Shown here: piece after piece, positions 54,857 to 64,000 of the stretch
Position numbering within the stretch: the first letter of the stretch is position 1
Layout: each line of letters opens with the position of its first letter
Assembly (NCBI RefSeq): GCF_017744115.1
Contig: NZ_JAGHQW010000002.1
Coordinates: 124,001-188,000, forward strand
Origin: Salinisphaera sp. G21_0
Lineage (GTDB): Bacteria; Pseudomonadota; Gammaproteobacteria; Pseudomonadales; Endozoicomonadaceae
Reading direction: 5' to 3'
DNA length: 64,000 nucleotides
Notes under the pieces: model-generated
Told to the model about the DNA's origin: nothing
Databases searched by the model: none
What the model saw: the letters and a program-made list of their open reading frames with translations, nothing else
Made by a program: the position numbers and the translations under genes

Positions 54857-55936
54857 TCAGGAACAGAACTGCACAAGGCAGTCCATTAAATGTTGATGGC
54901 TAAAACCATCCGTCACCACAGCATGACCAACAGAGTCCAGAAGCACCAGCCGCAATTGGCCATCCAGCACTTTTTTATCCACTGCCATTAGCTCGAGAAA
55001 GCGATCCGGGTTGATACCAGAAGGAGCCATCACCGGCAGGCTGGCACGTTCAAGCAAATATATAAGCCCATCGACGTCTTCTCTGGATATATGACCTTCC
55101 CGGCAGGAAAGATCAGCCGCCATCACCATACCAGCAGCCACCGCTTCACCATGCAGCCAGGAGCCATAGCCGGTATGCGTTTCTATTGCGTGACCAAAGG
55201 TGTGCCCAAGATTGAGAATGGCGCGAATACCGGATTCGGTCTCATCCACCTCGACCACTCTGGCTTTGTCCTGACAGGATTGATGGATTGCGTAGGAAAG
55301 CGCCTCCGGATCACGATCCAGCAACCGCCCAATGTTTTCCTGCAACCACTGATAAAACGGTTTATCACAAATCAAACCATATTTGATCACCTCTGCCAGT
55401 CCTGCTGATAGCTCCCGGTCAGGTAATGTGTTCAGTGTCAGCGTATCGATAATGACGGCATTGGGCTGATAGAATGCACCGATCATGTTTTTACCCAGGG
55501 CATGGTTGACCCCGGTCTTACCCCCCACTGAAGAGTCAACCTGGGAGAGCAGTGTCGTTGGTACCTGAATAAAATCCACACCCCGCTGATAGCAGGCCGC
55601 AGCAAAACCGGTCATATCCCCGATAACACCGCCACCCAACGCCAGCAACGTTGTTTTGCGGGTATGCCGTTCCTGTAACAGTTGATCGAAAATAAGGTTG
55701 AGTGTGTCGAGGTTTTTATACTGCTCACCATCCAGCAAAGTGATGACCGTCAAATCATAATTTGCCAGGGTGCGCTTAATGAGATCCAGGTAGAAAGGGG
55801 CGATCGTCTCGTTGGTGACAATGGCAACACGCCGACCTTTAATGTAAGACTGGAAATAGTCAGCGTTTGACAAAAGATCGGAGCCGATAAAAATGGGATA
55901 GCTTCTATCTCCCAGATCGACTTTAAGTTCCAGCAT
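54857..55936 (-). CDS. aroB: 3-dehydroquinate synthase
   Basis: AroB cyclises DAHP to 3-dehydroquinate using NAD and zinc. The 359-residue protein has [44 protein letters not shown], the NAD-binding and catalytic core, and the zinc ligands in [12 protein letters not shown] and [10 protein letters not shown]. The ATG at 55936 follows GAGGGAG at good spacing; a GTG six codons upstream overlaps the aroK stop. aroK-aroB is the usual pair. Confidence 0.97.
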   Translation of the reverse strand: MLELKVDLGDRSYPIFIGSDLLSNADYFQSYIKGRRVAIVTNETIAPFYLDLIKRTLANYDLTVITLLDGEQYKNLDTLNLIFDQLLQERHTRKTTLLALGGGVIGDMTGFAAACYQRGVDFIQVPTTLLSQVDSSVGGKTGVNHALGKNMIGAFYQPNAVIIDTLTLNTLPDRELSAGLAEVIKYGLICDKPFYQWLQENIGRLLDRDPEALSYAIHQSCQDKARVVEVDETESGIRAILNLGHTFGHAIETHTGYGSWLHGEAVAAGMVMAADLSCREGHISREDVDGLIYLLERASLPVMAPSGINPDRFLELMAVDKKVLDGQLRLVLLDSVGHAVVTDGFSHQHLMDCLVQFCS

Positions 55937-55950
55937 GGTAGATGACTCCC

Positions 55951-56472
55951 TCACTGTTTTCCCAAACCAACCGTTTGAATGATTTTTTTTATAACTTGCC
56001 GGGGTGACATGGTGGCAGTATCCAGAACAAGGTCTGCGATTGACCGATACAGTGGATCACGCTCTTCAAGCAGTCTGGTCAGAACCTCTTCACGGTCTGC
56101 CCGTTGCAACAATGGTCGTCGTTTGTCTTTTTCCGTTCTCTGCAATTGAATTGCTACCGGGGTACTCAAATAAACCACAAACCCATTGGTGCTCAACTGT
56201 CGTCTGTTCTCCAATCGACCAACAGCCCCCCCACCGGTTGCCATAACGACGCCTTTCTGAGTGCAAATATCTTCGATGACCTGGGTTTCCCTGTCCCGAA
56301 ACCCCAGCTCGCCTTCAACATCGAAAATCCAGGGAATATCCGCGCCACTGCGTTCTTCAATCACATGATCCGAGTCAAGAAAGGGTCGAGCCAGCTCTTT
56401 TGCCAGCATCCTGCCAATGGTACTTTTGCCTGCCCCCATGGGACCAATAAGATAGATATTTGTTAATGGCAT
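55951..56472 (-). CDS. aroK: shikimate kinase
   Basis: AroK phosphorylates shikimate with ATP. The 173-residue protein has the P-loop [15 protein letters not shown], the substrate-binding [18 protein letters not shown], the GGGAV loop and the lid RRPLLQ. Length matches E. coli AroK. It lies downstream of the pilMNOPQ genes after a terminator, and 14 bases before aroB. Confidence 0.96.
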   Translation of the reverse strand: MPLTNIYLIGPMGAGKSTIGRMLAKELARPFLDSDHVIEERSGADIPWIFDVEGELGFRDRETQVIEDICTQKGVVMATGGGAVGRLENRRQLSTNGFVVYLSTPVAIQLQRTEKDKRRPLLQRADREEVLTRLLEERDPLYRSIADLVLDTATMSPRQVIKKIIQTVGLGKQ

Positions 56473-56545
56473 GCTCTTTGCCAGCCTGACTTCCTGCCTG
56501 TGTGCAGCGAGCGTAGCGCATCGTAAGCAGTGATGACAACAAAAA

Positions 56546-56565
56546 ACGGGAGCCAGGGCTCCCGT
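56546..56565 (-). terminator. intrinsic terminator after pilQ
   Basis: ACGGGAGCC and GGCTCCCGT form a perfect nine-base-pair stem with a two-base loop. On the minus strand it is followed by TTTTTTG. It lies 33 bases beyond the pilQ stop and separates pil from aroKB. Confidence 0.9.
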
Positions 56566-56598
56566 CAGAGGTTTTAAAACCTGCTATATGCCAGCAGT

Positions 56599-58641
56599 TT
56601 AACGCAATGAAACACCTTCAGTAATGATTCTGGGCGTTATAAAGACCAGAAGCTCTTCTTTTTCATCACTCTCTGTTTTTTTGCGGAACAAGCCACCAAC
56701 CCAGGGAATATCACCCAGAACTGGTACTTTATCAACGCCGTTTTTTATAGTCTGCTTAAAGACACCACCCAGAACGACTGTTTCACCATCTTCAACCAGA
56801 ACCTGGGTAGTGATCTCATTGGTGGAAATAATTGGTACGTTATTGGATGCCTGATTGGTTGTATCGTCATTATTGATCTTGATATCCATAATGACGCGAC
56901 CATCCGGGGTAATCTGAGGTGTCACCTCCAGCCCCAGCACCGCATCCTTGAACGCGACCGAAGTTGCACCGCTGGAAGTTTTCTCCTCATAAGGGATTTC
57001 TTTACCTGACTTGATCACTGCGGTTTTCTTGTCCGCTGTAATGACTTTTGGCTGTGAAATTACTTCGCCTCCGCCATCACTCAACAGGGCAGAGAGCTCA
57101 AGGTTCAAAATGGTGCCACCTTTACTGGAGAAGCCGATGGCAATAGCACTTGAAGTCCCTCCGGTTATACTCAGGTCAGTGAATACATCATCATCCTTAC
57201 CACCACCAATTGAGAGTTCCCTGTTATCATTCTTGAGCGCATCTTCTTTTGACCCACTCCACTTAACACCCAGCTCTTCTTTGAAGTCGGAGCTGAGCGT
57301 CACGATACGAGCCTCAATCATCACCTGCCGAATAGGAATATCCAGCTGATCAATCAGCGACCTCAATTCATCCAGCTTGGCCTGCGTATCCTTGATCAAC
57401 AGACTATTGGTTCTTGCCACCACCTGAACCGAACCCCTTTCTGTCAACAGGCTGGCACCTTCTGCGCCTTTCAGTACCGTGGCAATTTCTTCTGCGTCAG
57501 CGTAATTAATCTGAACCAGATCAGTATATACCGGGGCTAACTCACGAATCTGTTTTTCGTTCTCCAGCTGCTCACGTTCACGCGCAGCAATTTCCGCTGC
57601 CGGAGCCACGGTAAGAACATTGCCTTCCAAACGCTTATCGAGCCCCTTAGCCTTAAGCACAATATCAAGCGCCTGATCCCAGGGAACATTTTGCAGTCGC
57701 AGGGTTACATTACCCCCAACCGTATCCGATGCCACCAGATTCAGATCGGTAAAATCAGCGATCAACTGAAGCACCGCCCGGACTTCAATATCCTGAAAGT
57801 TTAACGACAGCTTATCACCTTTATAGGAGAGCCCAGCTTTTCGTCTACTGCGATCTTTAGGGTCTGGAGCCTTGACACTGACAGTCAGCAGATTGTCTGT
57901 CTGATAGGCCAGATACTCAAACTCTCCCTTGGGCTCTATGGTAATAATGCTGTTACCATCCTCAACAGTGGCATCAATAAACTTGATCGGTGTAGCAAAA
58001 TCGATAACGTCCAAGCGATTTCTCAGGTTCTGTGGCAATACATCACCCTGAAACTCCAGACGGATACGCCCCCCCTGCTCATTCATATCCATCGGAATCC
58101 TGGCATCGGACAGGGCAATGATCACCTCTCCCTCACCATCATCACCTCGCTGGAAATCAATATCGGTAATACCTCTTCGCATTTCCGCGACTTGATAGGA
58201 TGACTGACTCCGCTGAGGTAACTCCCTTTGCACGGCAGTGGTGCTGTTATTCTCGCCGAGGTAAATGCTGAGCGTCCTGCCATCAGCCTGGGTGCTGAAG
58301 CGGGTAGGCTGCTGAAGATTAATAACCAGGCGGGTTCTGTCTCCGGCCTCAAGCACAGTCACACTCTTGGCATTATTAAAGCCAATCTCGTTGTACTTGG
58401 GGAGTTCACTGCGGGTAAAAGGCAGGTCTATGGAAATCCGGGGAGGCTTCTCAATGCTGTAGCCATGAGCAACCGGTGCCGCGCCATCAAAGCTCAAACG
58501 TATCTCAACCATCTCACCCGGCAATGCCGCTGTATCCATATTTTTCAGGGTGACACCCCACGCGGAAATAGGCAACATGGCCAGCAACGTATACAGAAGC
58601 CCTTGGACAGCCCTGGCCTGCAACAGGGGACTAATATTCAT
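56599..58641 (-). CDS. pilQ: type IV pilus secretin
   Basis: PilQ forms the outer-membrane channel through which the type IV pilus passes. The 680-residue precursor has a signal peptide (LLYTLLAMLPISAWG), two AMIN domains (about 30-110 and 160-250) that bind peptidoglycan, an STN-type N0 domain (LSLNFQDIEVRAVLQLIADFTDLNLVASDTVGG), a secretin N1 domain (VYTDLVQINYADAEEIATVL) and the C-terminal secretin domain (VMIEARIVTLSSDFKEELGV, LLSDGGGEVISQPKVITAD, VPVLGDIPWVGGLFRKK). It follows pilP after an unusually long 255-base gap. Confidence 0.96.
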   Translation of the reverse strand: MNISPLLQARAVQGLLYTLLAMLPISAWGVTLKNMDTAALPGEMVEIRLSFDGAAPVAHGYSIEKPPRISIDLPFTRSELPKYNEIGFNNAKSVTVLEAGDRTRLVINLQQPTRFSTQADGRTLSIYLGENNSTTAVQRELPQRSQSSYQVAEMRRGITDIDFQRGDDGEGEVIIALSDARIPMDMNEQGGRIRLEFQGDVLPQNLRNRLDVIDFATPIKFIDATVEDGNSIITIEPKGEFEYLAYQTDNLLTVSVKAPDPKDRSRRKAGLSYKGDKLSLNFQDIEVRAVLQLIADFTDLNLVASDTVGGNVTLRLQNVPWDQALDIVLKAKGLDKRLEGNVLTVAPAAEIAAREREQLENEKQIRELAPVYTDLVQINYADAEEIATVLKGAEGASLLTERGSVQVVARTNSLLIKDTQAKLDELRSLIDQLDIPIRQVMIEARIVTLSSDFKEELGVKWSGSKEDALKNDNRELSIGGGKDDDVFTDLSITGGTSSAIAIGFSSKGGTILNLELSALLSDGGGEVISQPKVITADKKTAVIKSGKEIPYEEKTSSGATSVAFKDAVLGLEVTPQITPDGRVIMDIKINNDDTTNQASNNVPIISTNEITTQVLVEDGETVVLGGVFKQTIKNGVDKVPVLGDIPWVGGLFRKKTESDEKEELLVFITPRIITEGVSLR

Positions 58642-58768
58642 CTAACTTACCTATTTCAGAATTAGAATTGTTTTTTTCATCGGCATCACTGTTAAATAAT
58701 CCAGCCCATTCCGCCACGATGGCTCAAAACCATACCCTCTCATACTGAAGCATCCCCCAGATAAAAAA

Positions 58769-58797
58769 AGCCGTCCATCCCTGAATAACAATCGGCT
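58769..58797 (-). terminator. weak terminator-like hairpin between pilP and pilQ
   Basis: AGCCG and CGGCT pair across a 19-base loop, and on the minus strand seven T follow at once. The stem is short. If active it would lower pilQ expression relative to pilMNOP unless pilQ has its own promoter in the remaining 130 bases. Confidence 0.4.
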
Positions 58798-58896
58798 AAC
58801 TCAACACAGCCAGCAGCGCACTGTCAACCGCTCAGGGTGTGACAGCAGCATCCTTGCTGGAAATATGATGATTAATTCACAATAAAGGAAATAAAA

Positions 58897-59433
58897 TCAC
58901 TGATTATTAAAATTAACGCGGAGAACTCTTGGTCGCTCAATCCAGTAACTTGGACCAGCAGGAACAATCTCGGTCACACGCAACTCCTGGTCATCGAGGT
59001 AAGTGATACGACCATGGTTACGCCCCAGGTAATCACCCACACGAACCCGGTGAACACCGTCAGAGCCACGCACCAGTCCCCAGAATCCTTCGTCGTTACT
59101 GATAGAGCCTACCAAACGAAACGAATCCAGTTCAAACTGTTCCAGGTACTGCTTAACACGGTGTGGGTCTGGCTTGATGTTGCTATTGAGCTGTTCCGTG
59201 GTCAGTTCAATTTTCACCGGCTGCTTAAAAGGACTGCGCAAGGCTGATGCCTGATAAGTAAACGCCTCATAAGGACTGAACTTGGGCAATGGCTCAATAT
59301 TACCCGTAGGACGGGCCCTCATCTCTGCCATATAGTCATCAATGTCTTGATAACCCTGGCGACCACCATCCGAGCATCCAGCAAGAATCAGCGCAGCACC
59401 GGCAACAAAGACAAGTTGAAGCAGCTTCATCAT
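58897..59433 (-). CDS. pilP: type IV pilus inner-membrane lipoprotein
   Basis: PilP links the inner-membrane PilNO complex to the PilQ secretin. The 178-residue precursor has a lipoprotein signal with lipobox LAGC (Cys20) and the conserved C-terminal HR-like beta domain (FRLVGSISNDEGFWGLVRGSDGVHRVRVGDYLGRNHGRI). Length matches the family. It overlaps pilO by four bases. Confidence 0.95.
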   Translation of the reverse strand: MMKLLQLVFVAGAALILAGCSDGGRQGYQDIDDYMAEMRARPTGNIEPLPKFSPYEAFTYQASALRSPFKQPVKIELTTEQLNSNIKPDPHRVKQYLEQFELDSFRLVGSISNDEGFWGLVRGSDGVHRVRVGDYLGRNHGRITYLDDQELRVTEIVPAGPSYWIERPRVLRVNFNNQ

Positions 59434-60041
59434 AGCCCCCCCTGATCATTGTAGCGGTAAGTTTTTGCAAGGATGTTCATGGTTAACTGACCATTCTTGC
59501 CCGGGCGAATCTCAAAATCATGCAGGGTAACTATTCGCGAAAGACTGGCAACACCACTGACGAAGTTACCCAGATCATGGTATGTACCCGTCACGCCAAT
59601 GCTGATTGGCAGCTCTATATAAAAGTGGCTGACATTTTCATCCTGAAGTTTTATTTCTTCGATCTGAAGACCTGCTCCACGCCCGGTAAAGGTAATGTCT
59701 TCAAGCAGCCCGGGCACCTCTGTATCACTGGGCAGCTGTTTCACCAGTGCACCAAACGAGTTTTCCATTTCTGCCATCTGTTCGCGGTAGGCTTGCAGGT
59801 TTGCCGACTGGAACGCCCTGATTCGATACTGCTCCCGTAAATCCTGCTCTTTACTGGCAGCAGTATCATAACGCTTCTGCAAACTGGTCAGGTGAAACTG
59901 ATAACCAAACCCAAGCACTAACGCCAGAGTCAGAATACAGACAAAGACCCTGGCTCCCAGGGGCCATGAACCAATGTTATCGAAATCAATGTCATTCAGA
60001 TCAAATTCATTCAGCTTTTGTATTGAATCTGCAAGGCTCAT
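59430..60041 (-). CDS. pilO: type IV pilus alignment protein PilO
   Basis: PilO pairs with PilN in the inner-membrane alignment complex of the type IV pilus machine. The 203-residue protein has a short cytoplasmic start, one transmembrane helix (GARVFVCILTLALVLGFGYQF), a coiled coil (about 55-100) and the periplasmic ferredoxin-like domain (LPSDTEVPGLLEDITFTGRGAGLQIEEIKL, GTYHDLGNFVSGVASLSRIVTLHDF). It overlaps both neighbours by four bases. Confidence 0.96.
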   Translation of the reverse strand: MSLADSIQKLNEFDLNDIDFDNIGSWPLGARVFVCILTLALVLGFGYQFHLTSLQKRYDTAASKEQDLREQYRIRAFQSANLQAYREQMAEMENSFGALVKQLPSDTEVPGLLEDITFTGRGAGLQIEEIKLQDENVSHFYIELPISIGVTGTYHDLGNFVSGVASLSRIVTLHDFEIRPGKNGQLTMNILAKTYRYNDQGGL

Positions 60042-60600
60042 AGTCCCCCCTTGGCCTGAGTGGGGTTGATCTGCTTAACCGTTAGATCAAACTCATTCCA
60101 GCGCTGGCTGTTGGCCGCTACTTTCCTGACCGCTGTCAGATTTGGTTCAGCAAACCATTCAGAGTTATCGAAGTTTCTCATCAAGGCGGAGATACGATTA
60201 TTGGACTCGGCAACCCCGACAAGCGACAGGCGATCTCCCTCCAGGGTTATCTGCTTGAAATAAACCCCTTCAGGAACCACATGTGCGACCTGGTCAAATA
60301 TGCGAACAATCACCGGGCGGTTGCCCTGCAGGTTTTGAATGACCTGCATCCTCTCAAGCAGTTGTTCTTTCTTGGTTCTCAGGTCCTTGATTTCACTGAT
60401 CCGCTGATTCAGCTGCGTAATTTCATTTTGTAGATATTGGTTACGACTTTTCTGGTGACTGATGTTATGGCTGATGTAAAGGTCACCGATAAAGATCAGG
60501 CCAATACCAACCAGCACCGTTATCGCCCAGAAGGCAATGAAACGCTGTTTGCGTTCTTTCCTGAGCTCTTCACGCCAGGGTAAAAGGTTAATTCTTGCCA

Positions 60601-60601
<1 letters not shown>
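60038..60601 (-). CDS. pilN: type IV pilus alignment protein PilN
   Basis: PilN binds cytoplasmic PilM through its N terminus and PilO in the periplasm. The 187-residue protein starts with the conserved INLLPWREELRKERKQRF PilM-binding peptide, then a transmembrane helix (FWAITVLVGIGLIFIGDLYI), a coiled coil and the periplasmic domain (VPEGVYFKQITLEGDRLSLVGVAESNNRISALMRN). It overlaps pilM as TGATG and pilO by four bases. Confidence 0.96.
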
Positions 60602-61680
<1,079 letters not shown>

Positions 61681-61852
61681 TTATTAGTTATAAGATCAAC
61701 AGCTTTAGTTTAATAACAGTCTGTATACTTTCGCAATTACCGTCGCCATTCAGCCAACTCTAAACACTGGATTTTTAAGGAAGATCCTTCGGCAACCCAA
61801 GACGGTACCACGTACAGGAAAACCACATTTTCAGCTGATGGCCATTTCACCA

Positions 61853-61858
61853 TATAAT
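61853..61858 (+). promoter_or_regulatory. possible minus 10 element of mrcA
   Basis: TATAAT occurs 107 bases upstream of the mrcA start in the spacer shared with the divergent pilM gene. The minus 35 region is poor. Inferred from the hexamer and position only. Confidence 0.35.
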
Positions 61859-61964
61859 ACTCAGTCACGAACGGCTGTCAGGACGACTCTTGTTATGACA
61901 AGACAGTTCAAAGATGTCACAACTTCAGCCGGTGGCCTTCGCTTTATCAGGATTCCCTAACAGC

Positions 61965-64000
61965 ATGAAACGGTCGGTTAAACTTCTTAAATTCCTGCTC
62001 TGGTCACTAGTAACAGTAGCCAGTGGAATTCTGCTTGTCAGTGCCAGTGCCTATTTATACCTCAGTCCTTCGCTACCTTCTGTGGAGTCATTGCGGGACG
62101 CCAAATTACAGACACCTCTGCGAGTTTACTCTCAAGATAATCTGCTCATTGCCGAGTTCGGCGAAAAACGCCGGTCCCCCATTCAGTTTGAAGACGCCCC
62201 CATACACCTGATCAAAGCCTTTATGGCTGCCGAAGACGACCGTTTTTATTACCACCCCGGCGTTGACATCATGGGCCTGATGAGGGCCGCTGTGCAACTG
62301 GTCAGCACCGGCAGCATTCAGTCCGGTGGCAGCACCATAACAATGCAGGTGGCCAAGAACTTCTTCCTGAGCCACGAGCGGGTATTTTCGCGCAAATTCA
62401 ATGAAATCCTACTCGCTTTGCAAATAGAACAGCAACTGTCCAAGGATGAAATCTTTGAACTCTATCTCAATAAAATTTATCTGGGAAACCGCTCTTATGG
62501 TGTCGAGGCCGCCGCACAGGTTTACTATGGCAAAGCCATCGATGAGTTGAATCTGGCCCAGATTGCCATGATTGCCGGTCTGCCAAAAGCACCTTCCCGC
62601 TATAACCCGATCAATGATCCCAAACGGGCCCTGATCCGGCGGGACTGGATCCTGGGAAGAATGAAAGATCTTGGCTACGTCACCCATGAAGAATATAACG
62701 ACGCCATCAGCCAGCCGGTCACTGCCCGCTATCATGGCGCAAAAATCGAACTTGAAGCACCTTATATCGCCGAGATGGTTCGACAGCAAATGGTTGAGCA
62801 ATACGGCCTGGATGCCTACACCGAAGGTTTTAAAGTCTACACCACCACCAGCAGCGAGCTGCAGAATGCGGCCAACCTTTCGGTAGCCCATGGGTTAATG
62901 GCCTACAACGAACGCCATGGTTACCAGGGCCCGGTCACCAACCTGTTTGATAATATTCCGGAAGAAGGCTGGCAGCAGCGCATCAACAAAACGCCATCGC
63001 CCGGTATTCTGTTACCCGCCATGGTCACCCGGGTTGGCGAGGAAGACGTTGAAATTGGCCTGAAAGACGGCAACAGCGGTAAAATCAGCTGGGAAAATCT
63101 GAGCTGGGCAAAGCCTTTTCTGACCGTAAACAGCGTTGGTCGTACACCTGACACACCTGCGGATGTTGTGAGAATCGGAGACCAGATCTGGGTAAGGCTT
63201 ACAGAAGATGGCAGTTATCGTCTGGCCCAGGAACCACAGGCACAGGCAGCCCTGATTTCCATGCACCCGGAAAATGGTGCAATCCTGGCTTTGGTGGGAG
63301 GGTACAACTTCTATGACAGCATGTATAACCGGGCCACTCAGGCCATTCGCCAGGCAGGCTCATCATTCAAACCCTTTGTTTATGCGGCGGCCATTGCTAA
63401 CGGCATGACTGCGGCAACCATCGTCAATGATGCACCGATTGTGTTTGATGATGCCAACCTGGAAGATAGCTGGCGGCCAAATAATGACAATATGAAGTTC
63501 AATGGCCCCATGCGTTTGCGTGAAGGTCTCTATCGTTCAAGAAACCTTGTATCTATCCGCGTTCTGCGTCAGATAGGTATCAGCAAAACCGTTAACTATC
63601 TTAAGCTGCTGGGTTTCAAGGAAGAGTCTTTAAGCCGTGACCTGTCACTTTCCCTGGGCAATGTCTCCATGACACCACTGGAACTGGCTTCTGGCTATGC
63701 AGTTCTGGCCAATGGCGGTTTCCGCATTGAGCCCTGGCTTATCCAGCGAATTGAAACCGCTGATGAACTCATTTTTGCCGCCAACGCAGCAATAGCCTGC
63801 AATGAAAGCTGTATCGCCAGCCTGAATCAAGACACCATGGAGAGTGAAGAAGAGAGTCCCCTTTTCAGCGATCCAGAGCTTGAGGAAATGCTGATTCAGG
63901 AAGACACTCCATTCTCTGAACCCGACGATCAGCCGGTAATCGCCAAATCCGTTATGTCACCCCGGGTGAACTACATCATGAACGACATCATGAATGATGT
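61965..64000 (+). CDS. mrcA: penicillin-binding protein 1A (3' partial)
   Basis: A bifunctional class A penicillin-binding protein that polymerises and cross-links peptidoglycan. The ATG at 61965 opens a frame that stays open for 678 codons to the end of the window, so the C terminus is missing. Visible are the short cytoplasmic start, one transmembrane helix (LLKFLLWSLVTVASGILLVSA), the glycosyltransferase domain with catalytic Glu90 in AEDDRFYYHPGVD, GGSTITMQVAKN and YLGNRSYGVEAAAQVYYGK, the OB-like insert typical of PBP1a, and the transpeptidase serine motif SSFKPF with Ser466. The second active-site motif is in YRSRNL. The full protein should be about 800-850 residues. It is divergent from pilM. 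Confidence 0.96.
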   Translation, partial: MKRSVKLLKFLLWSLVTVASGILLVSASAYLYLSPSLPSVESLRDAKLQTPLRVYSQDNLLIAEFGEKRRSPIQFEDAPIHLIKAFMAAEDDRFYYHPGVDIMGLMRAAVQLVSTGSIQSGGSTITMQVAKNFFLSHERVFSRKFNEILLALQIEQQLSKDEIFELYLNKIYLGNRSYGVEAAAQVYYGKAIDELNLAQIAMIAGLPKAPSRYNPINDPKRALIRRDWILGRMKDLGYVTHEEYNDAISQPVTARYHGAKIELEAPYIAEMVRQQMVEQYGLDAYTEGFKVYTTTSSELQNAANLSVAHGLMAYNERHGYQGPVTNLFDNIPEEGWQQRINKTPSPGILLPAMVTRVGEEDVEIGLKDGNSGKISWENLSWAKPFLTVNSVGRTPDTPADVVRIGDQIWVRLTEDGSYRLAQEPQAQAALISMHPENGAILALVGGYNFYDSMYNRATQAIRQAGSSFKPFVYAAAIANGMTAATIVNDAPIVFDDANLEDSWRPNNDNMKFNGPMRLREGLYRSRNLVSIRVLRQIGISKTVNYLKLLGFKEESLSRDLSLSLGNVSMTPLELASGYAVLANGGFRIEPWLIQRIETADELIFAANAAIACNESCIASLNQDTMESEEESPLFSDPELEEMLIQEDTPFSEPDDQPVIAKSVMSPRVNYIMNDIMND

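Overview
The window looks like chromosome of a host-associated marine gammaproteobacterium. The core gene orders pilMNOPQ-aroK-aroB-gltB-gltD-hemE, aroQ-accB-accC-prmA, dusB-fis-purH-purD and a four-gene frdABCD operon are typical of the Pseudomonas/Oceanospirillales side of the class. A type III secretion system (T3SS) with a chlamydia-like cast (class II chaperone, two hydrophobic translocators, CopN/YopN-type gatekeeper) and a serpin gene suggest an invertebrate symbiont or pathogen such as Endozoicomonas. That genus assignment is inference; no rRNA or other marker is present.

Left part (1-12.5 kb). The window opens inside sctV, the T3SS export gate. It is followed by a GNAT acetyltransferase, an AT-rich stretch, a serpin with a long extra C-terminal domain, and the relic of a BrnA-like antitoxin overlapping the serpin's 3' end. 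Then come yhcC (radical SAM), several small unassigned genes, a DUF1631 protein, an orphan HPt protein, a membrane protein, a short-chain dehydrogenase and an overlapping pair of unknown genes.

12.5-17.3 kb holds frdDCBA (fumarate reductase) and an aromatic amino acid permease, both on the minus strand.

17.4-30.2 kb is the second T3SS block, all on the minus strand. In transcription order it encodes a large candidate effector with a two-helix hydrophobic hairpin, then the hydrophilic translocator (SctA-like), its class II chaperone, SctE, SctB, a hairpin terminator, an oversized SctW gatekeeper, a CesT-type chaperone, SctI, SctJ, SctK and SctL. SctC, D, F, N, Q, R, S, T and U are not in the window; the sctV fragment at the left edge shows that more of the system lies outside.

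30.3-64 kb is mostly housekeeping: a CBS protein, ppa, dsbD, aroQ, accBC, prmA, a zinc-ribbon protein, a secreted retropepsin-like protein, dusB-fis, purH, purD, a hybrid sensor kinase with a degenerate ATPase domain, hemE, gltBD, aroKB, pilMNOPQ and the start of mrcA (PBP1a), which runs off the right end.

The most interesting material is in the T3SS-linked regions. These are the serpin with its extension, a roughly 35-residue module shared by all three translocators, the gatekeeper with about 480 extra residues, the Inc-like candidate effector, and a ten-base G tract inside sctE that could switch the injectisome on and off.
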